Shown here piece by piece: positions 42,742 to 50,306 of a DNA stretch of 64,000 nt. The translations under genes were made by a program, and so were the position numbers. The DNA is from CAZQSL01 sp964595945 (lineage in GTDB: Bacteria > UBP15 > UBA6099 > JAJRTR01), in the NCBI GenBank assembly GCA_964595945.1, contig CAZQSL010000004.1, positions 1 through 64,000 on the forward strand, written 5' to 3'. Within the stretch, counting starts at the first letter, position 1. The number at the start of each line of letters is the position of its first letter. Below the pieces are notes generated by a model. It was given only the letters and a program-made list of their open reading frames with translations. It was not told the DNA's origin and searched no databases.

Positions 42742-44379
42742 TTATTGTTTGACTGGTTCTTCCTTGTTGTCGAAAAGCCATGAGCGTATGATAAGCGCCG
42801 CGCCTTCGGGGTCGTCATGGATGATGCGGAGGACTTCTTCCCTGACCCTTTCACGCTGGCGCTGCTCGTCGGATATTTCGGGGATAAGCAGTTCTTCCAC
42901 CGGGATCGCTTCTTCGAGCGGGAATGATTCGGGTTCCGGTTCGACCGGTTCTTCTTCGACGACGACCATACGGCGGAGCGCGAGGAGAGTGATCACGATG
43001 ACGGCGATGAATGCGAGCACGACGAGACCGATGGAGAACCACTTCATGCGTTCTTCCCACATCTGCTGTTTTTCATACTGGGCCTGCAGGGGGTTGGGTT
43101 CTTCGGTAAACTGGATCGGGATGACCGAGACCTGATCGCCGCGGGTGTTCGTATCGAGATTGGCGGCTGCGACGACATTTGCCTGTACGTCACGTACTCT
43201 TTTGGTCGTCATATATTTTTTCACGTCGCTGTCTTCGGGCACATTGAGCATGACTGCGACCGAGAGGCGGCGGATGTCGCCCTGATTTTTCTCTTTCTTG
43301 TCGAGGCGGCGCGTGACTTCGAAGTTGGTGGTCTGTTCGTTGCGGTTATACTGCGCGTTGCCTTCTGCGAGCCCCTTGTATCCGGGTATGTTGGAAGTAG
43401 TGCCCGGCACGCCGATTTCGGGGACGGTGCCAGTGCCGAGGTATTTTTCCTCGATCGTCTGCTGGCTGCGCGGTATGCCGGAGTCGCCGACAACCGGTTC
43501 GTAGACTTCGTCTTCCGTCGTGTGGACATCGTAGTCGAGTTCGGCCGATACGGTGACGACGATATTCTTTTCGCCGAACACTTTGGCGAGCGCGACATTG
43601 ATCTTGTCCTGATACATTTTTTCGATTGATTTTTTATGTTGGAGCTGGAGTTCGGTGAGACGGAATTTTTCTTCGAGTTTTGCGCGTTCGTCGAAGTTCG
43701 ACAGTATTTCGCCCGATGAATTGACGACGACAACGCTTTTGGAATCAAGTCCCTTGACCGAAGCGGCGACAAGGTTGACGATGCCGCGGACCTGCTCCTG
43801 AGTGAGGTTTTTGCCTTTTCTGATTTTTAGAGCTACAGAGGCGGAAGCCTTTTGCTCGTTGACGACGAAGAGGGATTCGTCGGGCTGCACGATCATGACG
43901 CGGGCCTTTTCGACGGCGTCGAGTCCCATTATGGTGCGGGAGATTTCGCCTTCGATCGCGCGGCGGAGATTGACTTGCTGCGTGAAGTCGGTGACGCCGA
44001 GTTTTGTCTTGTCAAAAAGCTCGTATCCGACAGTGCCGCCAGCGGGGATGCCCTGGGCGGCGAGTTGTATGCGGGTCTCGAACACTGCGTCTCTGGGGAT
44101 CATTATCGCCGTTCCGTTGTTGGCGAGTTCGTAGGGGGTATTCTCTTTTTTCAGTTGATCAACGATGGCGGCAGCGTCTTCGGATTCGAGTTGGGTGAAT
44201 AGTGTCGCATAGTCGGGCGATCCAGCCTTGACGGCGAGGAAAATGATGAGCGCGAGGATGGCAAGAGGGATGATGCCAAGCCCGGCTCCAAGTGCAATGC
44301 GCTGGTTCCTGTTCAGTTTTTTCCAGAACTCGGTGGCGTTTTGAGTCAGCTTGTTGATCCGTGATCTGAGTTCGTCCAT
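42742..44379 (-). CDS. fliF: Flagellar MS-ring protein FliF
   Basis: FliF builds the inner-membrane ring that anchors the flagellum and houses the export gate. A first membrane helix lies near residues 30-50 (GIIPLAILALIIFLAV). The periplasmic ring-building YscJ/FliF domains follow: PDYATLFTQLESEDAAAIVD, IPRDAVFETRIQLAAQGIPA and RRAIEGEISRTI. A long region has a second motif (LNRNQ-type start and VTVSAELDYDV). A second membrane helix lies near 445-465 (FSIGLVVLAFIAVIVITLLA). The acidic C-terminal tail binds FliG. At 545 residues the length is normal. Confidence 0.97.
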   Translation of the reverse strand: MDELRSRINKLTQNATEFWKKLNRNQRIALGAGLGIIPLAILALIIFLAVKAGSPDYATLFTQLESEDAAAIVDQLKKENTPYELANNGTAIMIPRDAVFETRIQLAAQGIPAGGTVGYELFDKTKLGVTDFTQQVNLRRAIEGEISRTIMGLDAVEKARVMIVQPDESLFVVNEQKASASVALKIRKGKNLTQEQVRGIVNLVAASVKGLDSKSVVVVNSSGEILSNFDERAKLEEKFRLTELQLQHKKSIEKMYQDKINVALAKVFGEKNIVVTVSAELDYDVHTTEDEVYEPVVGDSGIPRSQQTIEEKYLGTGTVPEIGVPGTTSNIPGYKGLAEGNAQYNRNEQTTNFEVTRRLDKKEKNQGDIRRLSVAVMLNVPEDSDVKKYMTTKRVRDVQANVVAAANLDTNTRGDQVSVIPIQFTEEPNPLQAQYEKQQMWEERMKWFSIGLVVLAFIAVIVITLLALRRMVVVEEEPVEPEPESFPLEEAIPVEELLIPEISDEQRQRERVREEVLRIIHDDPEGAALIIRSWLFDNKEEPVKQ

Positions 44380-44444
44380 CTGGTTTCTCCAGGATATTCC
44401 GGCCTGTCCCTGCCTGCGGCGGGGGGGCCGCGATCGAGCCTATT

Positions 44445-44762
44445 TTACATGGCGGTGCGCATCAATGTTTTGAACGCGTCCACGACCGAGTCCCTGACTG
44501 CCTGCGTGAACTGAAGTGCGAGACTTGCTTTTTCGAGAGCGATCATCACGTCGTGTACGTTTGCGACTTCGCCCATTGCGAGCTTGACTTCCTGCTCACG
44601 GGCATTGGTCTGTAGCGTGTTGACCTTGTCGACGGCGGTTTTCAGCATTTCGCCGAAAGTTGCCGGCTGCCCCTCCGCCGCGTCCGTCTCGAACGGCAGC
44701 GGCGAACTTGGTCTGATCGGTCCTACCGACTGTATTATCGTGCCTATTTCGTCAATTTTCAT
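44445..44762 (-). CDS. fliE: Flagellar hook-basal body protein FliE
   Basis: FliE is a small proximal-rod adaptor between the MS-ring and the rod (105 residues). The conserved C-terminal half reads FGEMLKTAVDKVNTLQTNAR, then NVHDVMIALEKASLALQFTQ and AVRDSVVDAFKTLMRTAM. It follows flgC by 34 bases and precedes fliF by 65 bases. Confidence 0.94.
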   Translation of the reverse strand: MKIDEIGTIIQSVGPIRPSSPLPFETDAAEGQPATFGEMLKTAVDKVNTLQTNAREQEVKLAMGEVANVHDVMIALEKASLALQFTQAVRDSVVDAFKTLMRTAM

Positions 44763-44796
44763 GATGACACCATGTCATGTCCGTCGGATACCCGGA

Positions 44797-45255
44797 TTAT
44801 TTTCCGATCGTCAGTGCTGACTTGAACATCGATTTGGCCGAATTGATCGCCGTGATATTCGCCTCATAAGCGCGCGAGGCATTGATGAGGTCGACCATTT
44901 CCTTGACGGAGTCAATGTTGGGATAGGCCACATAGCCCTCGTTATTGGCATCCGGATGAGCAGGTTCGTATCTGAGTCTTGGCGCGGACGGGTCTTTCAT
45001 CACTTCGAGCACCTTGACGCCGTCGCCCGGGTTGGAAATTTTTGATTTGATTTTTTCCGGCAGGAATGGAAACTCGCGAAAAGTCTCCTCGCCCTTCGAC
45101 GCGAATACCACAAGCTGGCGTTTGAACGGGCCACCCTCTGGCGTACGAGTAGAGTCGATGTTCGCAAGGTTGCCTGCGATGATGTCCATGCGAAATCGCT
45201 GGGCCGTGAGCGCCGATGCGCTTGCGTCTATTGATTTGAACATTGAGTCACTCAT
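44797..45255 (-). CDS. flgC: Flagellar basal-body rod protein FlgC
   Basis: FlgC is a proximal rod subunit. The N-terminal rod motif (FKSIDASASALTAQRFRMDI, then IAGNLANIDSTRTPEGGPFK) and the C-terminal PNIDSVKEMVDLINASRAYE, NITAINSAKSM are nearly invariant in the family. 152 residues is normal. It follows flgB after 3 bases, so the two are translationally coupled. Confidence 0.96.
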   Translation of the reverse strand: MSDSMFKSIDASASALTAQRFRMDIIAGNLANIDSTRTPEGGPFKRQLVVFASKGEETFREFPFLPEKIKSKISNPGDGVKVLEVMKDPSAPRLRYEPAHPDANNEGYVAYPNIDSVKEMVDLINASRAYEANITAINSAKSMFKSALTIGK

Positions 45256-45258
45256 TGA

Positions 45259-45687
45259 TTACACCACCTTCATGACACTTCCGAGACCTTTGAACTTGCG
45301 TGAGATCACTTCGGTAAGCGCGTCATAAGTGAGCTGGGTTTTAGCGAGTTCCGCCATCTCGACGTCTAGTTCCACATTGTTGTCATCGGCACGCGAATAG
45401 GTATCGTTCTCGCGCCAGATGGAAGGGCGCACACCCCGGATTTCGGTCGGCGGATTGATCGGGATATGCTGTTTGTCAGTCGCGAATCCCACAAGCCTCG
45501 CGGGTGACTTTTCAAGAGCCTGTCTGAAAGTGTCCTCGAAATTCACTTCGAGCCGCTTGTAATGTGGAGTCTCTGCGTTGGCAAGATTCTGCGCAATCGT
45601 CTTCTGCCGCAGCGCCGCAGCGTCCATCGCTTTGGTCACCGCTATGTAAGAAAGGCTGTTTTCGAGTTTTTCGAGCACGCGCGCCAT
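45259..45687 (-). CDS. flgB: Flagellar basal-body rod protein FlgB
   Basis: FlgB is a proximal rod subunit and the first gene of the basal-body series. The N-terminal rod motif reads MDAAALRQKTIAQNLANAET, then PHYKRLEVNFEDTFRQAL; the C-terminal part has NNVELDVEMAELAKTQLTYD. 142 residues is standard. The ribosome site is weak (AAAGGG directly before the ATG). A strong promoter-like sequence is found 34-60 bases upstream. Confidence 0.95.
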   Translation of the reverse strand: MARVLEKLENSLSYIAVTKAMDAAALRQKTIAQNLANAETPHYKRLEVNFEDTFRQALEKSPARLVGFATDKQHIPINPPTEIRGVRPSIWRENDTYSRADDNNVELDVEMAELAKTQLTYDALTEVISRKFKGLGSVMKVV

Positions 45688-45720
45688 CCCCTTTGTGGGT
45701 TATGATCCAAGTTAAACAAA

Positions 45721-45747
45721 TTTATAACACCATACCAGTAATGTCAA
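45721..45747 (-). promoter_or_regulatory. Candidate sigma-70-type promoter of the flgB operon
   Basis: On the minus strand a perfect -35 box, TTGACA, is followed after 15 bases by TATAAA. The 15-base spacer is short, but the two boxes are the best pair in the 89-base gap between the upstream gene and flgB. It has no sigma-28 or sigma-54 features, so it would be read by the housekeeping sigma factor. Confidence 0.5.
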
Positions 45748-45776
45748 TATGGAACTGGTCCGGCTTTTATTTCGAC

Positions 45777-46223
45777 TCAGGCATCGCGATCGAAGAAACG
45801 GGGCGCCTGTTTCGGACTTTTGACAAATTCCGTAAATATCTTTTTCGCGTTTCTGACCGACTCCAGCTTGTTAGACGTACCAGCCTGTTCTTCCGAGAGC
45901 TTGTCGATTATGACAGCTTCGTTTCGCTCGAGCCTCTGGAGTTTTTCGATCAGCTGTGGGAAAAGCCGCTCGGATTCTTCACGGTCCGATCCGGCAAGGC
46001 CCGGTGGCATGACACCGTTTTTGATCGGGATCGAGTCGCACACGGGCTTGATCGCTTCCACCGATTCCAGAAAAGAAATCACTCTCGGCACCATATCGTC
46101 ATGCTTGTTTCCCGATTTGAGATCAGCCACAACAGGGTCCGACAATTCAAGCGTCCTGTCCACGAGACAGATGCACTCGGCAAGAATCGATGCCAGTGTA
46201 TTACCTGATTTTATTTCAGACAT
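45777..46223 (-). CDS. Hypothetical protein upstream of flgB, possible flagellar chaperone (FlgN-like)
   Basis: I do not recognise this 148-residue protein with certainty. It is mostly helical and charged, with a cysteine-containing N-terminal helix (LASILAECICLVDRTLELSD) and a coiled-coil-like C-terminal part (FPQLIEKLQRLERNEAVIID, then KLSEEQAGTSNKLESV). Size, helix content and place next to flgB are compatible with a FlgN- or FliT-type export chaperone, but a regulatory role is equally possible. AAGGGA precedes the ATG. The flgB promoter lies downstream of this gene, so it has its own transcript or runs into the operon. Confidence 0.6.
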   Translation of the reverse strand: MSEIKSGNTLASILAECICLVDRTLELSDPVVADLKSGNKHDDMVPRVISFLESVEAIKPVCDSIPIKNGVMPPGLAGSDREESERLFPQLIEKLQRLERNEAVIIDKLSEEQAGTSNKLESVRNAKKIFTEFVKSPKQAPRFFDRDA

Positions 46224-46331
46224 ATTGAATCCCTTTTCGCCCTGTGAGCAAGATTATACCTTTATTTGATGCGCATTGTAAATGACATGGCATAATCCGT
46301 TACGGCGTGATGTATGTCACAGCTCAGCATA

Positions 46332-46358
46332 CAAATAAAGCCGGGGGGCGCCCCGGCT
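46332..46358 (-). terminator. Rho-independent terminator after the amidase gene
   Basis: AGCCGGGG and CCCCGGCT enclose a 4-base loop. On the minus strand the stem is followed by TTATTTG. It lies 30 bases beyond the amidase stop. Confidence 0.6.
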
Positions 46359-46389
46359 GATTCGCAAATACAAGCCCTTCAGGGGCAAA

Positions 46390-47886
46390 TCACCGTGTCT
46401 CTTCTGCCGGAAGGGCTCTCTCGACATAGTTGCGCGGCTGATCACTTGGGGCGCTGCCGGCGGCAACGCCATTATTTTCAGTGACGATTTTACCTTTTTG
46501 CGATTTGACCCTGGTAGAGTTTGCGTAATTAGTCCTGCGCGGTGATTTAGGCAGATTCGCCATGAGCGACGATGGCAAGCCCATTGGCGCAAGGGCATAA
46601 CCCGTACCGCCGAAATGGGCTTCGAGACCATTGAAGAGGCCACGGGCGGCGTTTTCACGGAATGTTTCGTTTTTCAGAAGTTCGAGATCGGCCGGATGAG
46701 ATATGTAGGCCACTTCAGCCAGCACGGCCTCCATGACTGTTTTTCTCAGCACGAGATAGTTGGCATCTATCACGCCGAAGTCACCGATGCCAAGGATGCC
46801 GCTGAGATTTTGCTGCATGGTGAGACCGAGCGGATATGATTTTTCGCCCCTGTAGTACATCTGCGTGCCGCGTACGGAAAGCTTGGCTCCATGATTTTCA
46901 AGAGCATTGATGTGAATGGATACAAAAGTGTCGACCGAATTCCTGTTGGCAATGGCAGCGCGCTCATCAAGCGGTATAAATGTGTCATCGGAGCGTGTCA
47001 TGATGACCTCGGCGCCCGCGCGTTCGAGCAGGCTTCGCAGTCTGAGCCCGATATCGAGTACCAGGTCCTTTTCATTTGTGCGGCGGTCTCTCGACTGAGC
47101 CCCGGGGTCTTTGCCGCCATGTCCGGGATCGATGCAGATTTTCCTGCCATTGAGCGAATACTGGTTGATGCTGATGACGAGGGAATTTCCGTCGCGGTAG
47201 ATTTCAGTCCTGGCCGGCAGCAGAGTTTCGATCTGAAGTCTTGTCGAAGCCCCGAATGGTTTGACGGAAACAGCCTCGACTATGCCGTCGTTGATCTCAC
47301 TGCGTTTTTCGCCGCCCGAAGCATAGCCGGGGAAATCGATGGCTACGCCAGCCGCATTCGCGACCGGCTGGGTGTACTGCGGGATTATTTCAAACGGGAT
47401 TTTGATCCTTATCCATTCAAGGGAGCGCGAAACCTGCACCTGCGGGAAACTTTTTTCTCCCGCGCTCTCCGAAACCGTCACCGTGCCGAGCGTCTCATTG
47501 GCATTGACACCAAGTCTCACCGGTTTTTTCAAGTCAATTACGATACGGACGACTTCGGGATCGGTCGAAAACTGCGCCATGCGCACCTGATGTATGATGC
47601 TCGTGTCGACTGCTATATTTTTCGTCACTTCAGCAATGACAACATCCGATACATCGATGACGAGCCTGTCCGGAGCTGTGAGGGAAAACCATGCAACTTT
47701 TATCGGCTGCCCGAAGTTGAATTTAATGAAGGATGAGCCCTGCGCGCGGTTTATCTCGACATTGATGTCGCTCGATGGACTTGCAGCCGACGCGACCCGT
47801 GAATTAAGGGCGAGAAATATAAGTGCGGCTACAAATAGCAGCGAGCGCGCAGGCTTTGCGTGTCTGCATACATTTGTCATAGTCAT
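46390..47886 (-). CDS. N-acetylmuramoyl-L-alanine amidase with AMIN domain (AmiC-like)
   Basis: This secreted zinc amidase cleaves the stem peptide from peptidoglycan and helps to separate daughter cells. The signal peptide (LLFVAALIFLALNSRVASA) is followed by AMIN-type beta domains (FNFGQPIKVAWFSL, DRLVIDVSD). The Amidase_3 domain has the zinc set ICIDPGHGGKDPGA (H), NEKDLVLDIGLRL (E) and SIHINALEN (H). The catalytic glutamate lies in VMEAVLAEVAYISHPADLEL. A lysine- and asparagine-rich tail of about 60 residues is at the C-terminus. The gene lies 10 bases from the end of the tmRNA gene on the same strand. Confidence 0.93.
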   Translation of the reverse strand: MTMTNVCRHAKPARSLLFVAALIFLALNSRVASAASPSSDINVEINRAQGSSFIKFNFGQPIKVAWFSLTAPDRLVIDVSDVVIAEVTKNIAVDTSIIHQVRMAQFSTDPEVVRIVIDLKKPVRLGVNANETLGTVTVSESAGEKSFPQVQVSRSLEWIRIKIPFEIIPQYTQPVANAAGVAIDFPGYASGGEKRSEINDGIVEAVSVKPFGASTRLQIETLLPARTEIYRDGNSLVISINQYSLNGRKICIDPGHGGKDPGAQSRDRRTNEKDLVLDIGLRLRSLLERAGAEVIMTRSDDTFIPLDERAAIANRNSVDTFVSIHINALENHGAKLSVRGTQMYYRGEKSYPLGLTMQQNLSGILGIGDFGVIDANYLVLRKTVMEAVLAEVAYISHPADLELLKNETFRENAARGLFNGLEAHFGGTGYALAPMGLPSSLMANLPKSPRRTNYANSTRVKSQKGKIVTENNGVAAGSAPSDQPRNYVERALPAEETR

Positions 47887-47895
47887 ACGGGGGTA

Positions 47896-48242
47896 TGGAG
47901 GCGGCGGGAATTGAACCCACGTCCGGGGAAGCCAATCCGTCAGCGTCTACAGCTTATCTCACAATTTGATTTCAGTCTCGCAGGGCTCCCGTGAGCAGGA
48001 TACCTGTCCGCTTGACCTGAGAAATCTTTCGCATTCCGTATCAGATATCAGGATGCGGCACCAACCTGACGTCACCGACACCGCGCTCGGTCGGGGCAGC
48101 GCGGGCGATGTCGCTGTTTATTAAGCAGCGAGAGCTAGTTCGTTGTTTGCACTTAACTTGTTTGTCGCCTTTTTTACGAGTCTGCGGCAAACTCGGCTGC
48201 AACCGGCGAGTTGATACAACCCCGTCGAACCCTTACGCCCCC
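47896..48242 (-). ncRNA. ssrA: Transfer-messenger RNA (tmRNA)
   Basis: On the minus strand the RNA begins GGGGGCGTAAGGGTTCGACG and ends with the T arm GGTTCAATTCC followed by CGCCTCC and A. The 5' GGGGGCG pairs with the 3' CGCCTCC (one G-U pair). The tag frame reads ANNELALAA followed by two TAA codons, at 48118-48150, with GCA as the resume codon. The end of the tag matches the C-terminal ALAA that ClpXP recognises. The terminal CCA is not encoded. It lies 24 bases downstream of smpB on the same strand. The molecule has 347 nucleotides, a normal length. Confidence 0.96.
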
Positions 48243-48266
48243 CCTTTCGTAGTTATGTTGTTACGG

Positions 48267-48782
48267 TCAGTCCCCCGACATACCAATGTTTCTTGATCGT
48301 CTTTTTATTTCCCGCCCTGCTTCCAGGGTCGCGTGTCTATCAATAATGTCCTGCTTCTTGTCGTATTGTTGCTTACTTTTCGCAAGTCCGATACAGAGTT
48401 TCGCGCGATTGTCCTTTATATAAATGCTGACTGGGAGTATTGTCAACCCCTTTCTCTGAACTTTTCCTACTATTGCATCAATTTCGCGTCGATGGAGTAG
48501 GAGCTTGCGGTCTTTGTATGGCTCATGGTTGAAAAATTTTCCGCCCTTGTTGTAGAGTGAAATTTTCATACCGATGATGAACGCCTCGCCGTTTTTGATT
48601 CTCACATACGCATCGTTGATGACTACGGCACGTTGCCTGATCGACTTGATTTCCGATCCGGCAAGGACTATTCCGGCTTCATAAGTCTCAAGGATATGAA
48701 AATCGAATCTGACTTTCTTATTATCAAGGATCATCTTGAAATTCGGGTCTTCGTTTTTTCCAGTTTTTTTCGCGGCTGCCAT
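48267..48782 (-). CDS. smpB: tmRNA-binding protein SmpB
   Basis: SmpB binds the tRNA-like end of tmRNA and brings it to stalled ribosomes. The family sequence is obvious: NKKVRFDFHILETYEAGIVL, AGSEIKSIRQRAVVINDAYV, and GKFFNHEPYKDRKLLLHRRE, with IGLAKSKQQYDKKQDIIDRH near the end. The 171-residue length includes a short basic N-terminal extension. GGAAGG lies 6 bases before the ATG. ssrA is immediately downstream. Confidence 0.97.
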   Translation of the reverse strand: MAAAKKTGKNEDPNFKMILDNKKVRFDFHILETYEAGIVLAGSEIKSIRQRAVVINDAYVRIKNGEAFIIGMKISLYNKGGKFFNHEPYKDRKLLLHRREIDAIVGKVQRKGLTILPVSIYIKDNRAKLCIGLAKSKQQYDKKQDIIDRHATLEAGREIKRRSRNIGMSGD

Positions 48783-49010
48783 CGGCCACCTTCCATCTTT
48801 ACATCACCCGTCACAATTACGGACGTCTGTTTTCATAAAATCTTGCATATTTCCGAAAAAATGTTTTTCGACAATACGTTTTTCAGGATTTGTCACATTT
48901 TCCTAAACAACGACTGCCTTCAGGTCAGTAAATATTCAGCATATCCCGTGTAATTCTATGTGCTCGACGGGTAAGAATCAATTGAATGACGTATTTTCAC
49001 AAAAAATGAC

Positions 49011-50129
49011 TCATGTATCGCTATTTCTGACAGAGTTATGCGACAGCACAACCCTGTGCATTTCAGCCGCAATGCGGTCGAGAGATACTACAATGTCGAT
49101 CAGATCCGCGTCGGTCGCGACTTTCGGCATGCCATAAACGGCACTCGTGCGCTGATCCTGCGCCATCGTCACGCCACCAGATTTTCTGATAGCCCTTATG
49201 CCCTCTACCCCGTCACGCCCCATGCCGGTCATGATGATGCCGAGCGCATGGCCCGGAGAGGCTTCGGCGATCGACGTGAGAAGTTCATCGCCCGATGGCC
49301 GGAAAATCACGCCGCGCGGTTCGTCATCGAGCCGGGCAACGAGTCTGCCCTTTGCCGTGCGAGCCGCTTTCAGGTGAATGCCGTCCGGCGCGAAGTATAC
49401 GTGCCCGGGCAGCAGGTCCATTCCATCTTCGGCAGCCGATACCGCGATCCGGGACGTCGAAGACAGCCTGCTGATAATGCCCGGCAGGAAACCGGGGATA
49501 ATGTGCTGCACGACAAGGACCGGCACCGGGAAATCCCGGTCGAGTCTTGGCACGAACTGGCTCAGCGCCGTGGGGCCGCCGGTGGATATGGCAATGCCTG
49601 CAATTTCGATTTCCGGATAATAGCCACCCACATGTTTTACCTTTTCTTCGTCAGGCCTCTGCGTTGCAACATTTTTCAGATCATAAACCGCGCTCTTGAC
49701 ATCGAGGCGTGAACGCTGCTCGATAGTGGCTCCGGCATTCATAGCTATCTTGCGGCCGATACGCTGTCTGACAAGCACCGACATATCGCTGTAACCGGAC
49801 GGTATATCGAGAGTATCTACAGCCCCGAGACGCAGTCCCCGCATGATTTCATTTTCATATTTATCCCTGTCACAAGTCATGAGGATGACCGGAATGGGGT
49901 TTTGCACAAGCAGACGGCTGAGCGCGATCGTCGCGCGCGACGGCGAGTCGTCGATGTGCAGTATCACGACATCCGGCGAGTGGCGGCTGACGACGTTGAT
50001 CAGAGGTTCGTCATCCCCAGGCAACAGCAGATCATAATTGAGCTGGCGGATGATTGGCGCGACAAATCCTCTCAGATCGCTGTCTGCGATCGAAACGAGC
50101 ACTTTGACCGGTGTCTGAGTGTTGAGCAT
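49011..50129 (-). CDS. cheB: CheB-type chemoreceptor methylesterase with degenerate receiver domain
   Basis: CheB removes methyl groups from glutamates of chemoreceptors. The C-terminal methylesterase domain has the serine of AISTGGPTALSQF, the histidine of VLVVQHIIPGFLPG and the aspartate of IIMTGMGRDGVEGIRAI, so catalysis should be intact. The N-terminal receiver is altered: the phospho-acceptor position in SPDVVILHID is histidine (H58), the acidic pair is reduced, and the conserved lysine near the end (DTLDIPSG) is missing. Control by phosphorylation is therefore unlikely. The gene is last in the chemosensory series, 177 bases beyond the receptor gene, behind a strong hairpin. Confidence 0.93.
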   Translation of the reverse strand: MLNTQTPVKVLVSIADSDLRGFVAPIIRQLNYDLLLPGDDEPLINVVSRHSPDVVILHIDDSPSRATIALSRLLVQNPIPVILMTCDRDKYENEIMRGLRLGAVDTLDIPSGYSDMSVLVRQRIGRKIAMNAGATIEQRSRLDVKSAVYDLKNVATQRPDEEKVKHVGGYYPEIEIAGIAISTGGPTALSQFVPRLDRDFPVPVLVVQHIIPGFLPGIISRLSSTSRIAVSAAEDGMDLLPGHVYFAPDGIHLKAARTAKGRLVARLDDEPRGVIFRPSGDELLTSIAEASPGHALGIIMTGMGRDGVEGIRAIRKSGGVTMAQDQRTSAVYGMPKVATDADLIDIVVSLDRIAAEMHRVVLSHNSVRNSDT

Positions 50130-50224
50130 CGAGCCATTTCCATTTGTCGGAGTTGATCAGCCGGTTCAGGGGCGGCGCGAGCCCTGCTCGGGTTGAAGAT
50201 AAGCCATGCCTGATAAAATCCACA

Positions 50225-50258
50225 AACCATCAGGCGACGAAAATGGCGCCTGATGGTT
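50225..50258 (-). terminator. Long intergenic hairpin between the receptor gene and cheB
   Basis: AACCATCAGGCG and CGCCTGATGGTT form a perfect 12-base-pair stem with a 10-base loop. On the minus strand TGTGGATTTTATC follows, which is only moderately T-rich. It lies about 50 bases after the receptor stop and could terminate part of the transcripts before cheB. Confidence 0.55.
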
Positions 50259-50306
50259 GGCAAGTAGACATAAATACGACTGAATCGGTTTCCCGGCGGC
50301 GGAAGA

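Noticed and set aside
45688..45776. Sigma-28 or sigma-54 flagellar promoter before flgB
   Set aside because: Neither the TAAA/GCCGATAA pair nor the GG/GC -24/-12 elements are present. A TTGACA/TATAAA pair fits better.
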